Below, piece after piece: positions 1 through 7,400 of a DNA stretch of 64,000 bases. The number at the start of each line of letters is the position of its first letter. Within the stretch, counting starts at the first letter, position 1. The DNA is from Nodosilinea sp. FACHB-141 (GTDB lineage Bacteria; Cyanobacteriota; Cyanobacteriia; Phormidesmidales; Phormidesmidaceae), in contig NZ_JACJPP010000022.1 in assembly GCF_014696135.1 (NCBI RefSeq), positions 234,388 to 298,387 on the forward strand. Direction: 5' to 3'. Made by a program: the position numbers and the translations under genes. The notes under the pieces were generated by a model. It saw nothing but the letters and a program-made list of their open reading frames with translations. It was not told the origin of the DNA and made no database searches.

Positions 1-183
1 CCGTTTGCCGTGCCAGTGATAGGCTTCGAGAGCACCATCGAGAGGATGATCAGTAGGAAAGCTTGACCCTCGCCATGAGCCAATCATGTCACTGACAGCA
101 ACGGGCTCAAGACTGTCAAAAATATCTAGGGCCTCAGCAGTGGTTGCTTTACCAATGGCAGTAGCTTCGGAAAATGTTTTCAT
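1..183 (-). CDS. GXWXG / DUF4334-type protein, N-terminal part (runs off the left edge)
   Basis: The first 61 codons of a minus-strand gene are visible; the rest lies left of the window. The ATG at 183-181 opens a frame beginning [21 protein letters not shown] segment near residues 38-55 ([18 protein letters not shown]) matches the signature of the GXWXG/DUF4334 family, a small beta-rich family found in many bacteria and fungi whose biochemical role I do not know. The frame is open to the window edge and the motif spacing fits, so the call does not rest on ORF length alone. No clear Shine-Dalgarno sequence is seen before the ATG. Confidence 0.75.
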   Translation of the reverse strand, partial: MKTFSEATAIGKATTAEALDIFDSLEPVAVSDMIGSWRGSSFPTDHPLDGALEAYHWHGKR

Positions 184-469
184 GGTGGCGATCGCTAAGA
201 GTACAGCGGCTAGAGCAACGACTATTTCAGCTAAACGTAAGTGTGTACGCTATGCCATCGCAATTAAGGTGCATAATCAAGCGCGATCTAAGTCCGTATG
301 ACTGCCAACGATGCTTATCAAATAGGATGATGTCTTTAATTTTAACGTCTTACTAATGAAAGAACTTGCTGAAACCTAGAGCAGGATGACACCAACTCCG
401 AACCGCGACGGCGTTAAAGATTTAGTAAGCCTGTAGTGCTAGTCGCCACCCGTTATTCTAATTCTGTCG

Positions 470-1183
470 CTAATTAGATAAATTGGGAGGCAGTGTCGCG
501 TCCTGTAAAAGTGGCTGCAATCCTTCAGCAATGCGATCTGCTAAAATCCTCTGCCCGGCTTGGTTAGGATGAATTTGATCGTATAGATAACGCGGATCGT
601 TTAGACCTTCTAAAATTCCAGGAATAAGGTGGGCTTGAGTATCATTTGCTACTCGTTGATACAACCCTTCGTAGCCGCTATTAAAAGAGCTGATATCCAT
701 ACCTAATATCACTACAATGGCTCCTGCTTGTTGCAGGCGGGTCACAATTTGCCGCAGGTTTGCCTCGGTTTGGGCAGGTGGAACTTGCCTGAGGTAGTCG
801 TTGCCGCCTAGCCCGACAATGACTAACCAAGGATCAGCTTCTATGACATCTTGCTGTAAACGATTTAGCGCGGCTTCCGTGGTGTCGCCACTTCTGCCTT
901 GGTTGACAATGGGTAAGTCTAAGGTTTGGCTGAGCAAGTTTGGGTAAGCGGCCTGAGGACCAATGCCAAACCCCGCTGTGATGCTATCGCCTAGCGCGAT
1001 GATTTGCGTTCCGCTGCCCCGGCGCAGGTTGTTGGCATCTTCGCTCAAAGTTTCGCTGGTTTCGCTGAGAGTATTGGTACCAGATTGGTCGATAGCGGGT
1101 AATTGAGGGTTATTGCACGCGGTCAGAAGTAGCAACCCGCTAAAGCTTAGACTCATTAACTTGGCTTTAAACGTCTTGCTCAT
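470..1183 (-). CDS. SGNH/GDSL-family lipoprotein esterase (TesA-like arylesterase)
   Basis: Predicted lipid-anchored hydrolase of the SGNH superfamily, which cleaves acyl or aryl esters. The ATG at 1183 is preferred over an adjacent TTG. Residues 1-23 form a lipoprotein signal peptide ending in the lipobox LTAC (Cys23). Block I is ALGDSITAG with nucleophile Ser67, block III is GLGGND with Asn128, and the Asp/His pair lies in DQIHP near residues 203-206, so the catalytic set is complete. At 237 aa it has the usual TesA length plus a 35-residue Ser/Thr-rich linker after the lipid anchor. It stands alone, with no operon partner. The physiological substrate is unknown. Confidence 0.85.
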   Translation of the reverse strand: MSKTFKAKLMSLSFSGLLLLTACNNPQLPAIDQSGTNTLSETSETLSEDANNLRRGSGTQIIALGDSITAGFGIGPQAAYPNLLSQTLDLPIVNQGRSGDTTEAALNRLQQDVIEADPWLVIVGLGGNDYLRQVPPAQTEANLRQIVTRLQQAGAIVVILGMDISSFNSGYEGLYQRVANDTQAHLIPGILEGLNDPRYLYDQIHPNQAGQRILADRIAEGLQPLLQDATLPPNLSN

Positions 1184-1276
1184 CAAGAAAGTTTAGGTTG
1201 TCTGAGTACACCATAATGCTCTTTGAGGGTTTGTGGGGGCAGCCGCGATCGCACCAAACAGTTATCTCTCCAGCTG

Positions 1277-1447
1277 CTACCTCTTCTCTAAAGCGTTGGC
1301 TTGCTCTTGATTGGTGACAATACTACCTGGCGGAACTATAGTGCTGTCGGCCAAGATTACATCGACTACGATCGCCTTATTGCCAATGGTGACATCGTTG
1401 CCAACCGTTGAGCGGAAAAAAATAGTGCTGTCTTCAATGGTTAGCCC
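1277..1447 (-). pseudogene. Remnant of a left-handed beta-helix (gamma carbonic anhydrase-like) protein, C-terminal fragment
   Basis: Read on the minus strand, about 55 codons end at a TAG (1279-1277). They encode hexapeptide-type text such as STVGNDVTIGNKAIVVDVIL followed by ADSTIVPPGSIVTN. This is the turn pattern of gamma-class carbonic anhydrase or CcmM-like beta-helices. There is no start codon or N-terminal part: the frame runs straight into the 3' end of the FAD oxidoreductase gene in another frame. I interpret it as a truncated gene relic. It could instead be a very short functional peptide, but no start supports that. Confidence 0.5.
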
Positions 1448-2691
1448 ATTCTTGCCATCGCTTGCCCAGCTAGCCAGCCGGTGGTCCAGGCGTTTTGGAA
1501 GTTGAAGCCGCCTGTGATGCCGTCGACGTTGAGAATTTCTCCCGCCAGGTATAGCCCTGGGCAGCGGCGGCTCTCTAGGGTCTTGAAGTTGACCTCAGGC
1601 AGGGGAATGCCGCCACAGGTGACAAATTCGTCTTTGAAAACGCCTTTGCCTGCAACCGTATACTGCCCTCGGGTTAGCTCCGTCACCAGGGCTTGCAGCT
1701 GCCCCTTCGACAGGTCGGCCCAGTTTAGTTGGGTGGTCAACTTGGCCCGGTGCTGAACCAAGTACTGCCACAGCCGCCGCGATAGTTCTGGAAACGGCGA
1801 AAACGCCGCCACCTGTCGTTTGCCCTGCTCCTGCTTGAGGCTCGTTAGCTTTTGCCGCACTTGGTCTTGCTTGAGGGCCGGGAGCCAGTTCACCGTCAGC
1901 AGCGCTCGGTAGCGCTGACCGTGTAGCCCCACCGCCCCGTAGGCCGAGAGCTTGAGCACGGCTGGGCCACTCAGGCCCCAGTGGGTAATCAGCAGTGGCC
2001 CGCTCTGGGTGAGTACCGGGGAATTTTCCAACGCCAGGCTGAGGTGAACAGTCTCGACCGAAACCCCGGCCAGGTCGTGCAGGGCCGGGTCAGGGACGTT
2101 GAACGTAAATAGTGAGGGCACGGGCGGCACCAGGTCGTGCCCGAGTTTGAGGGCCAGGCGATAGCCGCCGGGGCTGCTGCCCGTAGCCAGCAGCAGGCGA
2201 TCGCAGTGCCACTCGGCCCCAGCCCGGGTCGTCAGCCAAAAGCCATCGTCGTCGTGGTGAATTTGGGCGATCGCCTGGCTGGTGTGAATTTTGATGCCCA
2301 GCCGCCGGGCTTCTCCCAGCAAGCAGTCGACGATGGTGCCTGAGTCGTCGGTGGTCGGAAACATGCGGCCATCGGCCTCGGTTTTGAGCCGCACCCCCCG
2401 CTGCTCAAACCAGGCCACCGTGTCCTGGGGCTGGAAACGGCTGAAGGGGCCACGCAGGGCATTGCTGCCGCGCGGGTAGTGATTGACCAGCACCGCTGGC
2501 TCAAAGCAGGAGTGGGTGACGTTGCAGCGCCCGCCGCCAGAAATTCTCACCTTGGCCAGGGGTTCGCGCCCCGCCTCAAAAATGTGAATGGACTGGCTAG
2601 GGTTGGCTTCAGCACAGGCGATCGCCCCAAACAGCCCCGCCGCCCCGGCCCCGACCACAATTACGGCCACGCGGTGGACTGAACCCGACAT
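1441..2691 (-). CDS. NAD(P)/FAD-dependent oxidoreductase, HI0933/BaiN family
   Basis: Flavoprotein of the HI0933-like family (often annotated aminoacetone oxidase family FAD-binding enzyme), substrate unproven. The N-terminal Rossmann motif VVGAGAAGLFGA and the family motif ISGGGRCNVTHS bind FAD. The C-terminus has the second nucleotide-contact motif GITGGFNFQNAW. A GTG overlaps the stop of the upstream ExbB gene, but the ATG at 2691 has an AGGAG six bases upstream and begins just before the Rossmann fold, so I take it as the start (416 aa, normal length). It probably forms one transcript with the ExbB-like gene, though no functional link is evident. Confidence 0.88.
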   Translation of the reverse strand: MSGSVHRVAVIVVGAGAAGLFGAIACAEANPSQSIHIFEAGREPLAKVRISGGGRCNVTHSCFEPAVLVNHYPRGSNALRGPFSRFQPQDTVAWFEQRGVRLKTEADGRMFPTTDDSGTIVDCLLGEARRLGIKIHTSQAIAQIHHDDDGFWLTTRAGAEWHCDRLLLATGSSPGGYRLALKLGHDLVPPVPSLFTFNVPDPALHDLAGVSVETVHLSLALENSPVLTQSGPLLITHWGLSGPAVLKLSAYGAVGLHGQRYRALLTVNWLPALKQDQVRQKLTSLKQEQGKRQVAAFSPFPELSRRLWQYLVQHRAKLTTQLNWADLSKGQLQALVTELTRGQYTVAGKGVFKDEFVTCGGIPLPEVNFKTLESRRCPGLYLAGEILNVDGITGGFNFQNAWTTGWLAGQAMARMG

Positions 2692-2708
2692 CCCAAGCTC
2701 CTCATCCC

Positions 2709-3368
2709 TCACGGCAGGCTCCCCGGCAGGTAGACGCTGGAACTGATTGCTCCCTGACGCTGAGCGCGGCGGTAGAGAATTTCCAGCTTGCCCCCCGCTT
2801 CTAGAATAAATGCCCGCTGGCGACGGTATAGCCCCTGAAACAGGTTCGTTAGTAGCAGCGCCACCAGAGCTACCACCAGCCCCGCCGCCGTCGAAATCAA
2901 GGCCTCGCTTACCCCAGCGGTTACGCCGCTGGCCGCTGGACCACCGGTATCGCCCAGGCGCAGGGTCGAGAATGTTTGCATCAGGCCTAGTACCGTCCCA
3001 AGCAGCCCCAGCAGCGGTGCCACCCCCACCACGGTTTCAAACAGGGTCTGGAATCGCTTCAGCACCGGCAGTTCGGCCTGGGCGGCACTCTCTAGGGCCA
3101 AGCGAAACTCTTCAGGAGTGGCATCGCCCAGGGTGAGGGCGGACAGAAAGATGCGGGCAATGGGCAACTGCTGGTGCTGCTTGAGCTTAGCGATCGCCCG
3201 CTGAGGGTTTTGGCTAAAGGTGCTGAGCACCTGGGGCACCAAACCCCGTTGCTGACGGCCAATTTGCAGCCAAAACCAGCCTCGCTCTATGGCAAAGGTC
3301 AGGGTCAGCAGCGAAAACAGCAGCAGCGGCCACATCACAACGCCCCCCGCCGCAAACCAGTTACCCAT
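2709..3368 (-). CDS. MotA/TolQ/ExbB-family proton channel protein
   Basis: Inner-membrane protein of the ExbB/TolQ family, which uses proton flow to drive outer-membrane energisation or envelope functions. The 219 aa carry one N-terminal membrane segment (about residues 8-26), a cytoplasmic loop, and two C-terminal membrane segments. These include the typical text GVAPLLGLLGTVLGLMQTFS and then EALISTAAGLVVALVALLLT with the conserved Thr/Ala-rich pore helix. No ExbD/TolR or TonB gene is adjacent, so its partner must be elsewhere. It overlaps the region of the next gene (FAD oxidoreductase), suggesting co-transcription. Substrate or receptor specificity cannot be told. Confidence 0.87.
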   Translation of the reverse strand: MGNWFAAGGVVMWPLLLFSLLTLTFAIERGWFWLQIGRQQRGLVPQVLSTFSQNPQRAIAKLKQHQQLPIARIFLSALTLGDATPEEFRLALESAAQAELPVLKRFQTLFETVVGVAPLLGLLGTVLGLMQTFSTLRLGDTGGPAASGVTAGVSEALISTAAGLVVALVALLLTNLFQGLYRRQRAFILEAGGKLEILYRRAQRQGAISSSVYLPGSLP

Positions 3369-3416
3369 AGCGCCGATGCCCTAACCCAAGAACCCAACTA
3401 TGATACTGGCCTTGGC

Positions 3417-3469
3417 AGGTTTACGGTTCAAGGTGCAGGGTACGAGGCCACCCCTTGAACCGTAAACCT
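3417..3469. repeat. Interspersed palindromic repeat, copy 1
   Basis: Perfect 17-bp inverted repeat: AGGTTTACGGTTCAAGG at 3417-3433 pairs with its complement at 3453-3469, leaving a 19-nt loop. The same GGTTCAAGGT/ACCTTGAACC core recurs at 20497-20542 and, more diverged, at 36038-36087. All three lie in short intergenic gaps after genes. No T-run follows, so it is not a standard terminator. Confidence 0.75.
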
Positions 3470-3491
3470 AAAACCCTGAACCCCTCCGCCC

Positions 3492-4286
3492 CTACATCGT
3501 GCCTGGGAAATGCTCGATCTGAGCGTAGCCGCTAAACACCAGCTGTTTGCCTTGAGTTTCCAAGCGGTTGACCCGGAGCAGCACCCCGTCGAGGTTAAAA
3601 CGCTCTAGGTCGACCATGCGGTTGAGCACCTCTGCAAAGCCCTTAGTCAGGGTCTCTGAGATCGAGGTCAGCGATTCGGGAACGCCCTCGGGCAAAAACT
3701 CTGCGTTAGCAAAGATAATTCGCCGCCGCTTTTCGACCGTGACCTGGGCCGACATTTGAATGGGCACATCCTTGTGGTTGGGCAAGTCGGTCTTAGCCGT
3801 AATTTTGACGCCTTGGTCAGGCAGCAGCGTGATGTTGATATCCCGGAAGGTGACCGGATCGCCCCCCGAGAGCGAGGTGACCGCCTCATCAGTCACCCCT
3901 TCAAGGTGCTGGCGCACCAGCTCGGCCTCAAAGGAGCGATTGATGGCGTCTTCGTTTAAGGTCACCTGGGCCACCGCCTGGGTGGGCTGGCGCAAGCGGA
4001 TCTTGCCGCCGATCGCTGAGCCGACGTCGATCGACACTGTATCGGTCTCAAACATCATCTCAGCGGCCTCAAATTCTTTGCGAATTACAAGGCCGCGCCC
4101 TTCCATCCGAAAGCTATCGATGGTGCCCTGGAGAAGCTTGCTAGAGGGAGAGCAGCGCACCGACACTTCTACAGCATCGCTGCGGCTAAATAGGTGACGC
4201 AGCGACTGGGTAGCCACAGAGTTAATCATCCTTTCGCCAAAGTCATTGGATCCTTTGGACTGAAACCCGGTAAAGCCACCAAACAT
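3492..4286 (-). CDS. DUF2993 (LmeA-like) protein
   Basis: The product belongs to the DUF2993 family, common in cyanobacteria and actinobacteria; the mycobacterial member LmeA binds phospholipid. The ORF extends upstream to 4340, but the ATG at 4286 (MFGGFTGFQSKGSNDFGERM) gives the usual compact N-terminus and length of 264 aa. There is no signal peptide. The body alternates beta strands typical of the family, including the segments EVSVRCSPSSKLLQGTIDSF and LPDQGVKITAKTDLP. It is monocistronic between a palindromic repeat and DAHP synthase. Function in cyanobacteria is not established; lipid binding is inferred from the family only. Confidence 0.75.
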   Translation of the reverse strand: MFGGFTGFQSKGSNDFGERMINSVATQSLRHLFSRSDAVEVSVRCSPSSKLLQGTIDSFRMEGRGLVIRKEFEAAEMMFETDTVSIDVGSAIGGKIRLRQPTQAVAQVTLNEDAINRSFEAELVRQHLEGVTDEAVTSLSGGDPVTFRDINITLLPDQGVKITAKTDLPNHKDVPIQMSAQVTVEKRRRIIFANAEFLPEGVPESLTSISETLTKGFAEVLNRMVDLERFNLDGVLLRVNRLETQGKQLVFSGYAQIEHFPGTM

Positions 4287-4390
4287 AGAGGTTATTACCA
4301 ACCTAATTCCCCTAATGTTGTAACAAAATATGAAGCCCATTGACAGAGGACTTTGCTAATAGCACCCATTGTGAATGCTGATGAGCCGAT

Positions 4391-5284
4391 TTAGGCGGCT
4401 AGCAAAGGGCTCTCCAAAGCCCGATCTGATGACTTCAGATCAGCGCCAGTAACCACTGATCTAGCTAGGCGACGACCCAGAGCTTGGGCTATGGGGTCGA
4501 GGCTGCGGGCTAGTGTTGCCATCTCTTCTAGGGTAAGGGCTTGGCGCGCATCTGACACCGATTCGTCGGGTACCGGGTGGCACTCGACGATCAGCCCGTC
4601 GGCTCCAGCGGCGATCGCCGCCCGCGCCAGATCGGGCACTAGCTCCCGCTTACCGGCCGCGTGGCTGGGGTCCACCATCACTGGCAGGTGGGTGAGTTGT
4701 TTCAATGCTACCACCGCCCCCAGGTCCAACACGTTGCGGGTGTAGGTATCAAAGCTGCGAATGCCCCGCTCGCAGAGAATCACGTTGGGGTTGCCGTGGC
4801 TGAGAATGTATTCCGCCGCCATGACAAATTCTTCAATCGTGGCGGCTAGCCCGCGCTTGAGCAGCACCGGCTTGTCGATGCGGCCCAGTGCCTTAAGCAA
4901 GTCAAAGTTTTGCATGTTGCGGCTGCCCACCTGCAACACGTCTACGTGGGACACCATCGATGGAATTTGATCCATCGCCATTACCTCGGAGATCACCGGC
5001 ATCTGAAACCGCTGCCGGATGTCGTCCAGAATGCGCAGGCCGGCTTCCCCCATGCCCTGGAAGGCGTAGGGTGACGTGCGCGGCTTGAAGACTCCGCCGC
5101 GCAACGCCTGCACGGGAGTGGGTGCCAAATGGCGAGCCACCTGCTCTATCTGCTCGGCACTTTCGACGGCGCAAGGGCCGCCCACAATCAGCAGGGTGTC
5201 GCCACCGATGGCGATGGTATCGGTCAGAGCCACTACCGAGCGGTGCTCAAGGCTAGATTTACGGGTCAAAACAGCGTCTTTCAT
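4391..5284 (-). CDS. aroF: 3-deoxy-7-phosphoheptulonate (DAHP) synthase, class I beta / AroF type
   Basis: Condenses phosphoenolpyruvate and erythrose 4-phosphate, the first step of the shikimate pathway to Phe, Tyr, Trp and chorismate-derived quinones. Signature motifs are all present: GGPCAVES, KPRTSPYAFQGMG, GSRNMQNF, KRGLAATIEE, ERGIRSFDTYTRN and DPSHAAGKREL. The ATG at 5284 (MKDAVLTRK) is chosen over the upstream one at 5332 because the latter lies inside the leader and just after a terminator. The 297-aa protein lacks a long regulatory extension. The gene sits about 50 nt behind two tandem leader-peptide attenuators (5331-5605), so expression is predicted to respond to aromatic aminoacyl-tRNA supply. 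Confidence 0.93.
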   Translation of the reverse strand: MKDAVLTRKSSLEHRSVVALTDTIAIGGDTLLIVGGPCAVESAEQIEQVARHLAPTPVQALRGGVFKPRTSPYAFQGMGEAGLRILDDIRQRFQMPVISEVMAMDQIPSMVSHVDVLQVGSRNMQNFDLLKALGRIDKPVLLKRGLAATIEEFVMAAEYILSHGNPNVILCERGIRSFDTYTRNVLDLGAVVALKQLTHLPVMVDPSHAAGKRELVPDLARAAIAAGADGLIVECHPVPDESVSDARQALTLEEMATLARSLDPIAQALGRRLARSVVTGADLKSSDRALESPLLAA

Positions 5285-5330
5285 AGTGGAAAAAAGTGGG
5301 ATAAAGAACGGGGCGATCGCAGCAGAAAAC

Positions 5331-5357
5331 AAAAAACCCGAAGCTTGTGGCTCCGGG
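5331..5357 (-). terminator. Attenuator 2: intrinsic terminator before aroF
   Basis: On the transcript strand, CCCGGAGC (5357-5350) pairs with GCTTCGGG (5344-5337) around a 5-nt loop and is followed by TTTTTT (5336-5331). The stem is 8 bp with one G-U pair. Its 5' arm shares bases 5353-5357 with the distal arm of the competing antiterminator, so the two folds cannot coexist. It lies 47 nt before the aroF ATG. Confidence 0.85.
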
Positions 5358-5403
5358 TCAGGTAAAGGGCATAGGAGAACCTATCACCACAAGCCTGACC
5401 CGG
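5353..5403 (-). promoter_or_regulatory. Attenuator 2: antiterminator hairpin
   Basis: CCGGGTCAGG (5403-5394) and CCTGACCCGG (5362-5353) on the transcript form a perfect 10-bp stem around a 31-nt loop. The proximal arm lies in codons 16-19 of the second leader peptide, so a ribosome finishing translation would cover it. The distal arm overlaps the terminator stem. A smaller perfect hairpin (ATAGG/CCTAT, 5371-5384) sits in the loop next to the leader stop. Confidence 0.8.
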
Positions 5404-5449
5404 TGGTGTAAAAAAATCCGTAGTACCAATTGGTGGTGAAAGTTTGCAT
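5384..5449 (-). CDS. Aromatic-rich leader peptide 2 of the aroF attenuator (21 aa)
   Basis: ATG at 5449-5447 and TGA at 5386-5384 enclose 21 codons: MQTFTTNWYYGFFYTTGS followed by GLW. Eight residues are aromatic (3 Phe, 2 Trp, 3 Tyr), with the cluster W8-Y9-Y10 and F12-F13-Y14. The cluster lies just before codons 16-19, which form the antiterminator arm. Stalling at the cluster when aromatic tRNAs are uncharged would leave that arm free. No strong Shine-Dalgarno sequence is visible, which is common in cyanobacteria. The composition, the position before an antiterminator/terminator pair and the identity of the downstream gene together support a regulatory leader rather than a chance ORF. Confidence 0.82.
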   Translation of the reverse strand: MQTFTTNWYYGFFYTTGSGLW

Positions 5450-5484
5450 AGCGGCTAAAGAGAACAGGGCTAACGAATTAAACC

Positions 5485-5517
5485 AAAAAACAAAACCGCA
5501 GAGGGTAAGCTCCACGG
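5485..5517 (-). terminator. Attenuator 1: intrinsic terminator
   Basis: On the transcript strand CCGTGGAG (5517-5510) pairs with CTCTGCGG (5503-5496), with two wobble pairs and a 6-nt loop. It is followed by TTTTGTTTTTT (5495-5485). The base of the stem shares nucleotides 5515-5517 with the antiterminator. It lies between the first leader ORF and the second. Confidence 0.82.
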
Positions 5518-5562
5518 TTCACAAGGTTGGCAACACAAAAGGTGCTCACGACCTGTGAACCG
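5515..5562 (-). promoter_or_regulatory. Attenuator 1: antiterminator hairpin
   Basis: CGGTTCACA (5562-5554) and TGTGAACCG (5523-5515) form a perfect 9-bp stem on the transcript, extendable by two G-C pairs past a bulged base. The proximal arm occupies codons 15-18 of leader peptide 1, and the leader stop codon (5548-5546) lies in the loop. The distal arm overlaps the base of the terminator stem at 5515-5517. Confidence 0.78.
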
Positions 5563-5605
5563 ACGGCTGCCACCAAAAATAAAATGCTCTTACGGACGCG
5601 ATCAT
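5546..5605 (-). CDS. Aromatic-rich leader peptide 1 of the aroF attenuator (19 aa)
   Basis: ATG at 5605-5603, TGA at 5548-5546, product MIASVRAFYFWWQPSVHRS. Residues 8-12 are five consecutive aromatic residues (Phe-Tyr-Phe-Trp-Trp), immediately upstream of the codons that form the antiterminator arm. The ATG lies about 22 nt downstream of the transcription start predicted from the promoter at 5634-5662, as expected for a leader peptide. No clear Shine-Dalgarno. Architecture and logic match trpL/pheL-type attenuators, but the sequence is not one I recognise from a described cyanobacterial leader. Confidence 0.82.
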   Translation of the reverse strand: MIASVRAFYFWWQPSVHRS

Positions 5606-5633
5606 GGTTGCGGGTGAACTGAAACGTATTTGC

Positions 5634-5662
5634 AATCTAACAGGGCTGCTGGGGAGCGTCAA
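5634..5662 (-). promoter_or_regulatory. Sigma-70-type promoter for the aroF leader transcript
   Basis: On the minus strand, TTGACG (5662-5657), a 17-bp spacer and TAGATT (5639-5634) give a near-consensus -35/-10 pair. Predicted transcription starts near 5627, about 22 nt before leader peptide 1. No competing promoter of similar quality is evident between here and aroF. Confidence 0.72.
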
Positions 5663-5855
5663 CCGGGGCGAGGGAATTTAGCTCTGCTCAGCCCAAAGGC
5701 GTCGGCAGGTCTCCAGTTTAAGTTCGTGGATTTCTCGGAGTACATCCTCAAGGGATAAACCTAGGATGAAGACACTCGGCCTGCATGAAGCAATTGTGAA
5801 GACAGGTCCCCCATTGCCACTATCACCGCCTCAAACTGCCATTAGGGAAATCACC

Positions 5856-6014
5856 ATGATCTGGGAACTTTGCGTTCGCTACGCCAACGGCCGAGAAACC
5901 GTTTTAGACGTATTTCAAAGTCAGGCAATTGCTCAAAACCAAGTCGACAAGCTCTACGCCGAGGGATACCCCATGCACTTTGCCTACTTTGTTAGACCGA
6001 AATGCGCAACATAG
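5856..6014 (+). CDS. Small conserved-looking hypothetical protein (52 aa)
   Basis: The frame extends upstream to 5766, but the ATG at 5856 has a purine-rich AGGGAAA ten bases before it and starts the product MIWELCVRYANGRETVLDVF, which looks like a compact folded small protein. Its length is 52 aa with no membrane segment or known motif. It is transcribed divergently from the aroF leader and convergently towards frr. I do not recognise a function. The text resembles short hypothetical proteins seen in other cyanobacteria, but that is memory rather than a search result. Confidence 0.55.
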   Translation: MIWELCVRYANGRETVLDVFQSQAIAQNQVDKLYAEGYPMHFAYFVRPKCAT

Positions 6015-6060
6015 AAATATTCCGTAGAGACGCGATCAAGCACGTCTCTACTGCAGAATC

Positions 6061-6621
6061 TCACACGGTCATAATGTCTTTCTCTTTAGCTGCTAAGGCT
6101 TCGTCGAGCTGAGCGATATATTTATCAGTGAGCTTTTGAATTTCATCCTGGGCATCGCGCGACTCGTCTTCGGAAATGTCGCTGGCCTTTTCTAGCTTTT
6201 TGATGGCGTCGATGCCGTTGCGGCGCTGGTTGCGAATGGAGACGCGCCCTTCTTCAGCTACTTTGCCCGCTGTTTTGACAAACTCTTTGCGGCGCTCGCT
6301 GGTCAAAGGCGGAATGTTGAGGCGAATTACCCGGCCGTCGTTGTTGGGAGTCAGGCCCACGTCAGATAGCGAGATCGCTTTTTCGATGGTGGTTAGGCTG
6401 CTGGCGTCGTAGGGCTGAATCATCAGCGTGGTGGAGTCGGGGATGGAGATGTTGGCCATCTGCTTGAGGGGAGTCTGGGCACCGTAGTAGTCGATCTCAA
6501 TGCGATCGAGCAGCGAGGCGTTGGCGCGCCCGGTGCGAATAGTGTTGAAGTTGTTCTGAGTCGCCCTAATAGACTTCTGCATCTGGTCTTCGGTCTCGAG
6601 CAAAATATCGTCAACTGACAT
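6061..6621 (-). CDS. frr: Ribosome recycling factor
   Basis: Splits post-termination ribosomes together with EF-G. The 186-aa product has the family text [20 protein letters not shown] near the N-terminus, then [19 protein letters not shown] and [19 protein letters not shown] in the long-helix domain. The ATG at 6621 is preferred over the adjacent GTG at 6624. It overlaps the 3' end of pyrH by 11 nt, the standard pyrH-frr arrangement, which implies translational coupling. Confidence 0.95.
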   Translation of the reverse strand: MSVDDILLETEDQMQKSIRATQNNFNTIRTGRANASLLDRIEIDYYGAQTPLKQMANISIPDSTTLMIQPYDASSLTTIEKAISLSDVGLTPNNDGRVIRLNIPPLTSERRKEFVKTAGKVAEEGRVSIRNQRRNGIDAIKKLEKASDISEDESRDAQDEIQKLTDKYIAQLDEALAAKEKDIMTV

Positions 6622-7339
6622 CACAAGACTCTCCTACAATCGTGCCGATAGATTCGCCCATTAGCGCCCGCTTGATGTTCCCAGGCACCGACAGGTCAAA
6701 TACCATGATAGGGATGTTGTTGTCCTTACAGAGGGCGATCGCGGTGCTGTCCATCACTTTTAGGTCGTTTTGCAGCACATACCCATAGGTGAGGGTGCGA
6801 AAGCGCTTGGCGTTAGGGTTAATTTTAGGATCAGAATCGTAGACGCCGTCAACCTTGGTAGCTTTGAACACCACCTCGGCATTGATCTCCGCCGCCCGCA
6901 GCGCGGCGGTAGTATCGGTGGTAAAGAAGGGATTGCCGGAGCCTGCCCCAAAAATAACCACCCGGTTTTTCTCCAGGTGGCGAATGGCGCGACGGCGAAT
7001 GTAGGGCTCGGCGACCTCTTGCATGGCGATCGCCGTCTGTACCCGGGTTGGCACCCCCATGCGCTCCAGCGAGTCTTGTAATGTCATGGCGTTCATTACC
7101 GTGGCAATCATGCCGATGTAGTCGGCGGTGGCCCGATCCATCCCGGCGGCGGAGCCTTTAATGCCGCGAAAAATGTTGCCGGCACCCACCACCACGGCAA
7201 TTTCGATGTCTTCTTTAATCACCTCGGCAATTTCGGTGGCGATGGTTTCTACTACGTTAGGATCGATGCCATAATCCATGTCGCCCATGAGGGCTTCACC
7301 GCTAAGTTTTAGCAGCACTCGCTTATAAGGTTTATCCAT
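6611..7339 (-). CDS. pyrH: UMP kinase
   Basis: Phosphorylates UMP to UDP in pyrimidine nucleotide synthesis. This is the bacterial amino-acid-kinase-fold enzyme: [14 protein letters not shown] at the N-terminus, [11 protein letters not shown] (nucleotide binding), [17 protein letters not shown], and [11 protein letters not shown] near residue 165. Length of 242 aa is typical. It is the first gene of the pyrH-frr pair, divergent from the phytol-kinase-like gene with 58 nt between the two starts. Confidence 0.96.
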   Translation of the reverse strand: MDKPYKRVLLKLSGEALMGDMDYGIDPNVVETIATEIAEVIKEDIEIAVVVGAGNIFRGIKGSAAGMDRATADYIGMIATVMNAMTLQDSLERMGVPTRVQTAIAMQEVAEPYIRRRAIRHLEKNRVVIFGAGSGNPFFTTDTTAALRAAEINAEVVFKATKVDGVYDSDPKINPNAKRFRTLTYGYVLQNDLKVMDSTAIALCKDNNIPIMVFDLSVPGNIKRALMGESIGTIVGESCDVS

Positions 7340-7400
7340 AGGAAGTTGGTGTAGTAAGGTCTAGAAGTCCCACACCACTATACTTGCTTCCCCTGCCATG

